Shown here: piece after piece, positions 55,316-64,000 of the stretch
Layout of the letters: every line of letters begins with the position of its first letter
How positions within the stretch are numbered: the first letter of the stretch is position 1
Source of the DNA: Mycolicibacterium komanii
GTDB taxonomy: Bacteria > Actinomycetota > Actinomycetes > Mycobacteriales > Mycobacteriaceae
Length of the DNA stretch: 64,000 nucleotides
Assembly (NCBI RefSeq): GCF_001050035.1
Contig: NZ_CVTA01000005.1
Span: forward strand, 1 to 64,000
Reading direction: 5' to 3'
Translations under genes and position numbers: made by a program
Notes under the pieces: generated by a model
The model's input: the letters and a program-made list of their open reading frames with translations, nothing else
Databases searched by the model: none
Told to the model about the DNA's origin: nothing

Positions 55316-56232
55316 TGGTACGTGTCCGACGGCGCCGGGATGTGCGCCGGGTCGTCGACGTCGTCGAACTCCGACACCTCGATGCCGTACGCACGGGCCA
55401 GATCGAGAATCTTGTTCGCGCGCGCGATGCGGGGTAGGTCCGAGCCGTTGCGGATCTCACCGCCGTCGCGTTCGAATTCGAGGAAAAACTCCTTGGCCCA
55501 AGCGATTTCGTCGGGTGAGGGGGAGAGGCCCTCGTTGACGGTCGCGCACTGCTCGGGCGTCAGGCAGATCTTGCCCGTCATCCCGAACTCCACGGACACC
55601 GCCGTGGCCTCGCTGAGCTTGAGTGCGCTCGAACCGACCGTCGGACCGTCGATCGCGCTCGGCAGGTGCGCGGCCTTCGCCGCGATCGTGAACCGCGACC
55701 GCGCATAGGCGAGCGTCGTCGGGTTCTCGCCGAAGCCGGTGTCGCGCCGGAAGTCGCCGATGCCGAAAGCCAGTCGGAAGGTGCCCTTGGCCGCGGCGAT
55801 CGCGGTGATGCGCTCGAGCCCGCGCGCCGTCTCAACCAGCGCGACGATCGGCACCCTCGGCAGCCGGTTGGCGGTCTCGGTGACGTGGTCGACGGATTCG
55901 ACCATCGCCAACATCACCCCGCCGACCGACGTCTTCGCCAACGCGTCCAGGTCGTCGGCCCACCACGGCGTGCCGAATCCGTTGACGCGGACCCAGTCGG
56001 TGTTCCCCTCGTTCAGCCAGCCGACGACGTTGTCGCGGGCGGCGGTCTTGTCCTTCGGTGCAACCGCGTCCTCGATGTCCATCACGACGATGTCGGCGCG
56101 GGACCGCACGGCGGGCGCGAACCGGTCGTAGTGGGCGCCGTTCACCAACAGCCAGCTGCGGGCGAGCACCGGGTCGATGCGCGAGCCCACGTCCTCGTGG
56201 TCCGGGTGAGCGCCGGGATCCTGATCGTCCAT
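55309..56232 (-). CDS. CitE/HpcH-type CoA ester lyase
   Basis: A 307-residue TIM-barrel protein of the HpcH/HpaI aldolase/CitE family. ADIVVMDIEDAVAPKDK holds the metal-binding acidic residues, then VRVNGFGTPWWADDLDAL, VPIVALVETARGLERI and LAFGIGDFRRDTG. Stand-alone CitE-like proteins cleave or hydrolyse CoA esters such as citramalyl- or beta-hydroxyacyl-CoAs. The C-terminus is longer than in CitE. The physiological substrate is not evident from neighbours. Confidence 0.87.
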   Translation of the reverse strand: MDDQDPGAHPDHEDVGSRIDPVLARSWLLVNGAHYDRFAPAVRSRADIVVMDIEDAVAPKDKTAARDNVVGWLNEGNTDWVRVNGFGTPWWADDLDALAKTSVGGVMLAMVESVDHVTETANRLPRVPIVALVETARGLERITAIAAAKGTFRLAFGIGDFRRDTGFGENPTTLAYARSRFTIAAKAAHLPSAIDGPTVGSSALKLSEATAVSVEFGMTGKICLTPEQCATVNEGLSPSPDEIAWAKEFFLEFERDGGEIRNGSDLPRIARANKILDLARAYGIEVSEFDDVDDPAHIPAPSDTYHY

Positions 56233-56288
56233 CGGATCATCGTTGCGTATCGGCCCGGCACGGGTACCGGGTCAGGGCCAATTGGGCC

Positions 56289-57029
56289 TCAATTCGGCAG
56301 GGCGGACTCGAACAGCTCCTGAAGCGCGATCCAGTGCCGCTCGGCGGCTTCTTCGTCGTAGGGGGCGTTGTCGGGAACCGCGAAGCCGTGGCCGGCGGGG
56401 TAGAACTCCACCGTGTGGGCGACGTTCGCCGCGGTCAGCGCCTTGTCGAGGGTTTCGGCGTGCTCGGGCGTGAAGCCGTGGTCGTTCTCGGCGCCGGCGA
56501 CGTAGACCGTCGCCTTCATCCGGTCGGCGAGCAGATGCGGACTCGTGGGTTCGTCGGTGACCAGCCCGCTGGCGTGGAACGACCCGGCCGCGGCGACCCG
56601 GTCGGGCACGCGGCCGGCGACGATCACCGAGGTGCGCCCGCCCATGCAGTAGCCGCAGACCCCGAACGCGTCGCCCTTGACCTCCGGACGGGACTGTAGG
56701 AAGTCGAAGAAGGCCGTCGCGTCGGAGGCCATCATGTCGGGGGTGATCGAGGAGATCATCCGGAACAGGCGGCTGCGCTGCTTCGCATCGCTGAATGCGG
56801 TGCGCATGTCGAACGGCTCCCAGTCGCCGTGGCGGTAGTACACGTCGGGCAGCAGCACGGCGTGTCCGAATCCGGCCAGCCGTGCGGCCATCTCCTGGAA
56901 GGTGTCGCGGACCCCGCCGGCGTCGACGTACATCACGACGCCGGTCCACGGCCCGGGTCCGTTCGGAGTGTGCAGGGTGACGGGGCAGGTGCCGTCGGGT
57001 GTCGTGACGGTCGTGGAGATGCTCGGCAT
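56289..57029 (-). CDS. Dienelactone hydrolase family protein
   Basis: A 246-residue alpha/beta hydrolase. The nucleophile is Cys128 in [10 protein letters not shown], which marks the dienelactone hydrolase subfamily; the Asp/His partners are in AENDHGF and YPAGHGF. It corresponds to Rv2765. An in-frame codon lies 19 residues upstream, but ATG 57029 is chosen because TAGAAC lies 7 nt upstream of it and the longer form would run into the thyA promoter. Likely role: hydrolysis of a lactone or ester in aromatic or xenobiotic breakdown. Confidence 0.88.
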   Translation of the reverse strand: MPSISTTVTTPDGTCPVTLHTPNGPGPWTGVVMYVDAGGVRDTFQEMAARLAGFGHAVLLPDVYYRHGDWEPFDMRTAFSDAKQRSRLFRMISSITPDMMASDATAFFDFLQSRPEVKGDAFGVCGYCMGGRTSVIVAGRVPDRVAAAGSFHASGLVTDEPTSPHLLADRMKATVYVAGAENDHGFTPEHAETLDKALTAANVAHTVEFYPAGHGFAVPDNAPYDEEAAERHWIALQELFESALPN

Positions 57030-57036
57030 GGCTTCC

Positions 57037-57065
57037 GTTCTACTCGTCCGGTCTGGAAGTAAGCT
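57037..57065. promoter_or_regulatory. Divergent -10 elements for dienelactone hydrolase and thyA
   Basis: Minus-strand TAGAAC (57042-57037) ends 7 nt before ATG 57029; plus-strand TAAGCT (57060-57065) ends 7 nt before GTG 57073. Both transcripts should be leaderless. Only 43 nt separate the start codons, so each promoter's -35 region overlaps the other's transcription unit. Confidence 0.55.
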
Positions 57066-57072
57066 GACCGAC

Positions 57073-57873
57073 GTGCCGATCGCCACCCCTTACGAGGATC
57101 TCCTGCGGCTGGTGATGGAGCGTGGCACCCCCAAGTCGGACCGCACCGGCACCGGCACCCGCAGCGTGTTCGGCCACCAGATGCGCTACGACCTGGCGGC
57201 CGGTTTTCCGCTGATCACCACCAAGAAGGTGCACACCAAGTCGATCGTCTACGAGCTGCTGTGGTTCCTGCGCGGCGACTCGAACGTGCGGTGGCTGCAG
57301 GAGCGCGGCGTCACCATTTGGGACGAATGGGCTTCTCCGACAGGCGATCTGGGGCCGGTGTACGGCGTGCAGTGGCGGTCGTGGCCGACGCCGTCGGGCG
57401 AGCACATCGACCAGATCAGCGCCGCGCTGGAGCTGCTCAAGACCGATCCCGACTCGCGCCGCAACATCGTCTCGGCCTGGAACGTCGGCGAGATCCCGCA
57501 GATGGCCCTGCCGCCGTGCCACGCGTTCTTCCAGTTCTACGTCGCCGACGGCAAGCTGTCGTGCCAGCTGTATCAGCGCAGCGCCGACCTGTTCCTCGGG
57601 GTGCCGTTCAACATCGCCAGCTACGCGCTGCTGACCCACATGATGGCCGCGCAGGCCGGGCTCGAGGTCGGCGAGTTCATCTGGACCGGCGGCGATTGCC
57701 ACATCTACGACAACCACGTCGAGCAGGTGGCGCTGCAGCTCAGCCGCGACCCACGCCCTTATCCGGAACTCGTTCTTGCGCCGCGGGATTCGATCTTCGA
57801 CTACACCTACGAAGACATCGCGATTCTCAATTACGATCCGCATCCGGCGATCAAGGCCCCGGTTGCGGTCTGA
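57073..57873 (+). CDS. thyA: Thymidylate synthase ThyA
   Basis: A 266-residue folate-dependent enzyme converting dUMP to dTMP with methylene-THF as both carbon donor and reductant. The catalytic Cys149 is in [24 protein letters not shown], and [19 protein letters not shown] with its dUMP-binding residues, are present. GTG 57073 is chosen because the longer frame crosses the divergent promoter. dfrA follows after 19 nt to recycle the dihydrofolate. A second, unrelated synthase, thyX, lies 2.4 kb downstream. Confidence 0.97.
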   Translation: MPIATPYEDLLRLVMERGTPKSDRTGTGTRSVFGHQMRYDLAAGFPLITTKKVHTKSIVYELLWFLRGDSNVRWLQERGVTIWDEWASPTGDLGPVYGVQWRSWPTPSGEHIDQISAALELLKTDPDSRRNIVSAWNVGEIPQMALPPCHAFFQFYVADGKLSCQLYQRSADLFLGVPFNIASYALLTHMMAAQAGLEVGEFIWTGGDCHIYDNHVEQVALQLSRDPRPYPELVLAPRDSIFDYTYEDIAILNYDPHPAIKAPVAV

Positions 57874-57892
57874 GGCCTGCTTGCAGGGCCGA

Positions 57893-58384
57893 ATGATGTC
57901 GTCTGAGATCGGGCTGATCTGGGCCCAGTCGAGCTCGGGTGTCATCGGCCGCGACGGCGGCATACCGTGGCGCCTGCCCGAGGACCAGGCGCGGTTCAGG
58001 GAACTGACGATGGGCCACACCGTCGTGATGGGCAGGTTGACGTGGGAGTCGCTGCCCGCCAAGGTCCGTCCGCTGCCGGGCCGGCGCAACGTGGTGCTGA
58101 CCCACCGACCCGACTACGCCGCTGACGGGGCGGAAGTGGTGGCCTCGCTGGACGACGCGCCGGCCGACGGTCCGGTCTGGGTGATCGGTGGCGCGCAGAT
58201 CTACACGGCGGCCCTGCCGCTCGCCACGCGCTGCGAGGTGACCGAGATCGAGATCGATCTCCCGCGCCAGGACGCCGACGTGATGGCCCCGGTGCTCGAC
58301 GAGTCCTGGATCGGCGCGGCGGGTGACTGGCTGACCAGTACCTCCGGCCTGCGTTATCGGTTCTACAGCTACCGGCGGCGCTGA
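57893..58384 (+). CDS. dfrA: Dihydrofolate reductase
   Basis: A 163-residue enzyme regenerating tetrahydrofolate with [34 protein letters not shown] holds the substrate-binding acidic residue (Asp in LPEDQARF), and [12 protein letters not shown] and [10 protein letters not shown] bind NADPH. Two ATGs are adjacent in frame (57893 and 57896); either may be used. It is transcribed with thyA. It is the target of trimethoprim-type antifolates and of the para-aminosalicylate metabolite. Confidence 0.96.
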   Translation: MMSSEIGLIWAQSSSGVIGRDGGIPWRLPEDQARFRELTMGHTVVMGRLTWESLPAKVRPLPGRRNVVLTHRPDYAADGAEVVASLDDAPADGPVWVIGGAQIYTAALPLATRCEVTEIEIDLPRQDADVMAPVLDESWIGAAGDWLTSTSGLRYRFYSYRRR

Positions 58385-58472
58385 CGGGTTTCGCCGAGCG
58401 CGCGGTTGTTCGCGTTCCCACTCGGGCGATGCGTACACAAGCGTGCGCTCGGTGTCGGTGCCGTCGGGCACG

Positions 58473-59699
58473 ATGAAGGACGTGGCGTCCAGACTCACGG
58501 CCGACCAGGCGAGGCGTGTCGCCGTCGCCGCGCAGGGCTTCGCCGAGCCGCGCCCGCGGGGGCCGGTCACGCGTGCGCACCTGCGCAGGCTGATCTCGCG
58601 GATCCAGGTGCTCCAGCTGGACTCGGTGTCGGTGTCGGTGCGCGCCCACTACGCGCCGGTGTTCAGCCGGCTGGGGCCCTACGACCGCGACGTGCTCGAC
58701 AGGGCGGCGTGGAGCCACTCGGCGCGCTCGCCGCGGATGCTGGTCGAGTACTGGGCTCACGAGGCGGCGTTGATGGCCGTCGACGACTGGCCGCTGCTGC
58801 GCTGGCGGATGCGCAAGTACACGCACGGCCGGTGGGGCAAGGAGATCGTCAAGAAGAACGCCAAGCTGGCCGATGAGGTGGTCCGCGCGGTGACCGAGTT
58901 GGGCCCGTCGACGGCGGGGCAGATCGAGGCGCACCTGGGCGCCGAACAGCGGGGCCGGAAGGGTCCGTGGTGGGACCGCAGCGACACCAAGTGGGTGACC
59001 GAGGCGCTGTTCGCCTCCGGCGTGCTGACGACGGCCACGCGGGTCGGGTTCGCGCGGCACTACGACCTGTCCGAGCGGGTGTTGCCGCCCGAGGTGCTTG
59101 CGCGCGAGGTCGATGAGGCCGACGCCGTCAGGGAACTGGTGCTGAGAGCCTCCGCCGCGCTCGGTGTCGGTTCAGAACAGGACATCCGGGACTATTTCCG
59201 GCTGTCGCCTGCGCAGGTGAAGCCGGCGATCGCGAAGCTTGTCGCGGACGGCGAGCTGGAACCGGTCGAGGTCGACGGGTGGAAGGGCCCCGCGTATCTG
59301 CGGGCGGGACAGACGGTTCCGCGTCGCGACCGTGGTACGGCGCTGTTGTGTCCGTTCGATCCGCTGATCTTCTTCCGGCCGCGGGTCGAGCGCCTGTTCG
59401 GCGGGTTCAAGTACCGCATCGAGATCTACACCCCGGCGCCGAAACGTCAGTACGGGTACTACGTGTGGCCGTTTCTGCTCGACGGTGCACTGGTGGGGAG
59501 GGTCGATCTGAAGGCGGATCGCGCGAACGACGCGCTGCATGTCGTCGGTGCCTTCGCGGAGCCGGGTGAAAAGCCGACGCGGGTGGCGCCGGCGTTGGCG
59601 GGCGAGCTGCGCGCGATGGCGTCGTGGCTGGGCTTGTCGGCCGTCACGGTCGGCGCGAACGGCGATCTGGTCGACGGCCTACGCCGAGTGGCGGGTTGA
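58473..59699 (+). CDS. Winged-helix DNA glycosylase-like protein, AlkX/YcaQ type
   Basis: A protein of about 408 residues of the HTH_42 (AlkZ-like) superfamily of tandem winged-helix DNA glycosylases. The catalytic-site motif Gln48-Leu-Asp50 (VLQLDSV) is the Q-x-D form of the YcaQ/AlkX branch, which unhooks interstrand crosslinks and alkylated bases; AlkZ itself has Q-x-Q. A conserved CPFDPLIFFRPRVERLF segment lies near residue 295. The start is uncertain: GTG 58443, ATG 58473 and GTG 58482 are all possible. Likely role: repair of bulky or crosslinking DNA damage. Confidence 0.82.
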   Translation: MKDVASRLTADQARRVAVAAQGFAEPRPRGPVTRAHLRRLISRIQVLQLDSVSVSVRAHYAPVFSRLGPYDRDVLDRAAWSHSARSPRMLVEYWAHEAALMAVDDWPLLRWRMRKYTHGRWGKEIVKKNAKLADEVVRAVTELGPSTAGQIEAHLGAEQRGRKGPWWDRSDTKWVTEALFASGVLTTATRVGFARHYDLSERVLPPEVLAREVDEADAVRELVLRASAALGVGSEQDIRDYFRLSPAQVKPAIAKLVADGELEPVEVDGWKGPAYLRAGQTVPRRDRGTALLCPFDPLIFFRPRVERLFGGFKYRIEIYTPAPKRQYGYYVWPFLLDGALVGRVDLKADRANDALHVVGAFAEPGEKPTRVAPALAGELRAMASWLGLSAVTVGANGDLVDGLRRVAG

Positions 59700-59734
59700 C
59701 GCGTGCGCGTACCCGGCACCCGGCGAGAGAACGC

Positions 59735-60037
59735 CTAGACGCAGTCGGCGCAGATCGTCTTGTCGCCGGACTGCAATGCGAGCCGGCTGTGGTGCTGCAC
59801 CAGGAAGCAGCTCGAGCAGGTGAACTCGTCGGCTTGCTTCGGAAGCACCCGTACGGTGAGCTCTTCACCGGACAGGTCCATGTCGGGCAGGACAATCGAA
59901 TCGATCGCGTCACCGTCGTCGACGTCGAGCACCGCGACGTCGACCTGCTCGCGCCGCCGTGCGGCGATTGCCTCGAGTGACTCGTCGACCGAATCCTCGG
60001 TGTCCTTCACGCGGGGTGCGTCGTAATCGGTGGCCAT
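59735..60037 (-). CDS. DUF4193 zinc-ribbon-like protein
   Basis: A 100-residue acidic protein of DUF4193. The C-terminus carries two Cys pairs, FTCSSC and ICADC, spaced like a zinc ribbon, preceded by the conserved LSGEELTVRVLPKQADEF. The N-terminus MATDYDAPR is typical of the family, of which Rv2699c is the M. tuberculosis member at a different locus. GAGGGAG precedes the ATG. Such small acidic zinc ribbons often bind RNA polymerase, but no function is established here. Confidence 0.88.
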   Translation of the reverse strand: MATDYDAPRVKDTEDSVDESLEAIAARRREQVDVAVLDVDDGDAIDSIVLPDMDLSGEELTVRVLPKQADEFTCSSCFLVQHHSRLALQSGDKTICADCV

Positions 60038-60075
60038 CAGTCACACTCCCTCTCTTGATCGGCGTTTGGGTAACA

Positions 60076-60089
60076 CCGATCGAGATCGG
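60076..60089. promoter_or_regulatory. Palindrome upstream of the DUF4193 gene
   Basis: CCGATC-GA-GATCGG is a perfect 14-bp dyad in the 218-nt gap between the DUF4193 gene and thyX, 39 nt before the former. No other feature besides the thyX -10 is seen in this gap. Confidence 0.35.
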
Positions 60090-60244
60090 ATTTGTTCCCG
60101 GCGCATCCGCCTCCGAAACCTAGATACTCGACGTTCCTCGCGCTTCGTTTGTGCATCCCGCTACGCCGCGGCCGGCGTGTCGCGAAGTCGACCGCACAAT
60201 CGGCGCGCGGCCGCGCGCACACCTGAACACCGAACTGTGCGCGT

Positions 60245-60250
60245 TAGGGT
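60245..60250 (+). promoter_or_regulatory. -10 element (TAGGGT) of thyX
   Basis: TAGGGT ends 5 nt before GTG 60256; leaderless transcript expected. Confidence 0.55.
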
Positions 60251-60255
60251 GAGCC

Positions 60256-61945
<1,690 letters not shown>

Positions 61946-61946
<1 letters not shown>

Positions 61947-63625
61947 TGAACGAAGAACTCAGACCACCGGGGCCTCTGGCCCCAGGCGGACTACGGGTCA
62001 CTGCGCTGGGCGGAATCAGCGAAATCGGTCGGAACATGACCGTTTTCGAGCATCTGGGCCGGCTGCTGATCGTCGACTGCGGGGTGCTGTTCCCGACGCA
62101 CGACGAGCCCGGCGTCGACCTGATCCTGCCCGACCTGCGCCTCGTGCAGGACCGGCTCGACGACGTCGAAGCCCTGGTGCTCACCCACGCGCACGAGGAC
62201 CACATCGGCGCAATCCCGTTCCTGCTCAAGCTGCGTCACGACATTCCGGTGGTCGGGTCGAAGTTCACTCTCGCGCTGGTGGCCGAGAAATGCCGCGAAC
62301 ATCGGATCAAGCCGGTCTTCGTCGAGGTCGACGAGGGTCAGAGCTCGCGACATGGCGTGTTCGAGTGCGAGTACTTCGCGGTCAACCACTCGATCCCCGG
62401 CTGCCTGGCCATCGCGATCCACACCGGCGCCGGCACGGTGCTGCATACCGGCGACATCAAGCTCGACCAGTCGCCGCCCGACGGTAAGCCCACCGACCTG
62501 CCCGGGATGTCACGACTCGGCGACGCGGGCGTGGACTTGTTCCTGTGCGACTCGACCAACGCCGAGATCCCCGGCGTCGGACCGTCGGAGAGCGAGATCG
62601 GCCCGAACATGCACCGGCTGATCCGCAGCGCCCAGGGCCGTGTCATCGTGGCGTGCTTCGCGTCGAATGTCGGTCGCGTGCAACAGATCATCGACGCATC
62701 GGTGGCGCTGGGCCGCAAGGTCGCGTTCGTCGGACGGTCGATGGTCCGCAACATGGGCATCGCCAAGGACCTCGGCTACCTCACCCTGCAGAACGACAAC
62801 GACATCATCGACATCGGCGCCGCCGAGATGATGGCGCCCGAGCGCGTCGTGCTGGTCACCACCGGTACGCAGGGCGAGCCGATGGCGGCTCTGTCGCGGA
62901 TGTCGCGCGGTGAGCACCGCAGCATCACCCTGACCGCGGGCGACCTCATCATCATGTCGTCGTCGCAGATACCGGGCAACGAGGAGGCGATCTTCGGCGT
63001 GCTCGACGCGCTCGCGAAGATCGGCGCGCGCGTCGTCACCAACGCCCAAGTCCGCGTGCATGTTACCGGGCACGCCTACGCCGGCGAGCTGTTGTTCCTC
63101 TACAACGGCGTACGGCCACGCAACGTGATGCCCGTGCACGGCACCTGGCGGATGCTGCGGGCCAACGCCGGTCTGGCCGCCCGGACCGGGGTGCCGGAGG
63201 AGAACATCGTGCTCGCCGAAAACGGCGTCAGCGTCGACCTGGTGGCCGGCCGGGCGTCGATCGCCGGTGCGGTGCCGACCGGCAAGATGTTCGTCGACGG
63301 ACTGATCACCGGCGACGTCGGCGACGCCGTCGTCGGCGAACGGCTCACGCTCTCATCCGGATTCATCGGCATTACCGTCGTCCTCCAGCGCGGCACCGGA
63401 AAGCCCGCGGCCGCACCGCATCTGCATTCCCGCGGTTTCTCCGAGGATCCCAAGGCCCTCGAACCCGCCATCCGCAAGGTGGAGGAAGCGCTTGAAGCGC
63501 TTGTCGCCGAACGGGTCACCGACATCAACCGCATCGCCCAGGCGTCACGGCGCGCCGTCGGCAAATGGGTGGGCGAGGTCTACCGGCGTCAGCCGATGAT
63601 CGTACCGACGGTCATCGAGGTCTGA
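61946..63625 (+). CDS. rnj: Ribonuclease J
   Basis: A 559-residue metallo-beta-lactamase/beta-CASP nuclease with 5'-3' exo- and endonuclease activity in mRNA decay and rRNA maturation. The zinc-binding THAHEDHIG gives His81, His83, Asp85 and His86; VNHSIPG, LCDSTNA and GNEEAI in the beta-CASP region follow, and a C-terminal domain of about 100 residues helps dimerise. It acts with PNPase, encoded 16 kb upstream. GTG 61946 overlaps the dapA stop (TAGTG). Confidence 0.96.
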
Positions 63626-63631
63626 CTCGTC

Positions 63632-64000
63632 TCAACCCACCGCTCCGGCCGGGGCGGGCGTGAAGGTTTGGACGGTTCCGGGATTGCCGAATACCGGCGG
63701 CCGCGCGGGTTCAAGTGTCGCCGTGGTTATCACCGAAGGACGGCTGGGGGTGATATTTGCCTCCTCCGCGGGCGGAGACTGGCACTTCTTCAGGGCGGCG
63801 TTCCACACGCCGCCGGAACCGACGCAGCAGTGGTGTAGGTGCTCGTCGAACTCCTCTTGGGTGAAACCTCGCCCGAGTCCGCTATTCCGGCACTGGTCGA
63901 ATGCGCCGATATCCCATTCGGGCACCGCGCTCGCATTTGTGGCAGTGGCGAGCGCCGCGACGGCCGCGAAGGCTGCAGCCGCGGTGGTGATTTGTGATCT
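63632..64000 (-). CDS. Small secreted cysteine-containing protein (5' partial)
   Basis: The frame is open to the window end, so the N-terminus is missing. The visible 122 residues begin with a signal-peptide core (ITTAAAAFAAVAALATATNASA) with likely cleavage after Ala-Ser-Ala, then VPEWDIGAFDQCR and HHCCVGSGGVWN, and a Pro/Thr-rich tail. Four cysteines in the mature part suggest two disulfides. It resembles exported mycobacterial proteins of unknown function. It converges with rnj 6 nt away. Confidence 0.75.
   Translation of the reverse strand, partial: RSQITTAAAAFAAVAALATATNASAVPEWDIGAFDQCRNSGLGRGFTQEEFDEHLHHCCVGSGGVWNAALKKCQSPPAEEANITPSRPSVITTATLEPARPPVFGNPGTVQTFTPAPAGAVG

Noticed and set aside
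60038..60255. Possible tRNA or small RNA gene in the DUF4193-thyX gap
   Set aside because: No T-loop motif, acceptor stem or CCA-like end was found; only a 14-bp dyad and the thyX -10 are supportable.

Overview
The window is high-GC chromosomal DNA from a mycobacterium, most likely a rapid grower of the Mycolicibacterium type. It carries mycothione reductase, EfpA, PptT, MntR/SirR, DUF3558- and DUF4193-type proteins, and RNase J next to dapA and thyX. The gene order follows, in reversed orientation and with gaps, the M. tuberculosis segment Rv2859c-Rv2752c. A Tat-exported class A beta-lactamase next to ald matches the M. smegmatis arrangement rather than M. tuberculosis. Homologies come from reading motifs and remembered family members; no database search was run.

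Layout. 1-3.5 kb: a catabolic cluster (glutamine-amidotransferase-type hydrolase, aldehyde dehydrogenase, SDR, FadR-type regulator). 3.5-8.2 kb: accessory-looking genes (ArsR-type regulator, a large BTAD/NTPase/TPR regulator, a small secreted protein, a methyltransferase). 8.3-19.2 kb: nicT, mtr and a lipase-like hydrolase, then mqo, a GNAT protein, a ChlI-ChlD fusion, cobO, cobB and cysG, pointing to cobalt uptake and corrinoid synthesis. 19.2-24.2 kb: two tandem EfpA-like exporters and proS. 24.3-33 kb: two small divergent genes, then the rimP-nusA-ylxR-infB-rbfA-nrnA-dinF information-processing operon. 33-40.5 kb: mixed metabolic genes, including echA16, a CocE-type hydrolase, and a TetR / sulfotransferase / lipocalin-like module. 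40.6-49.3 kb: metallophosphoesterase, pptT, truB, mntR, ribF, rpsO, pnp, pepR. 49.3-53 kb: beta-lactamase, ald/aldR, an epimerase. 53-64 kb: dapB, small membrane/flavodoxin genes, thyA-dfrA, an AlkX/YcaQ-type protein, DUF4193, thyX-dapA-rnj and a truncated secreted-protein gene.

Regulation. About twenty genes have a TANNNT -10 hexamer ending 5-8 nt before the start codon, the pattern expected of leaderless mycobacterial transcripts; several form tight divergent pairs. Most other starts sit in 1-26 nt overlaps typical of translational coupling. Start codons were moved downstream of the longest open frame where a ribosome binding site, a -10 element or family length favoured it.

No CRISPR array, insertion sequence, prophage, rRNA or tRNA was seen. 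The least explained items are a nested inverted-repeat element with a diverged half-copy 13 kb away, a 28-bp tandem repeat across the efpA stop codon, the sulfotransferase module, a hairpin-rich pnp leader, and an EchA16 lacking both canonical catalytic glutamates.
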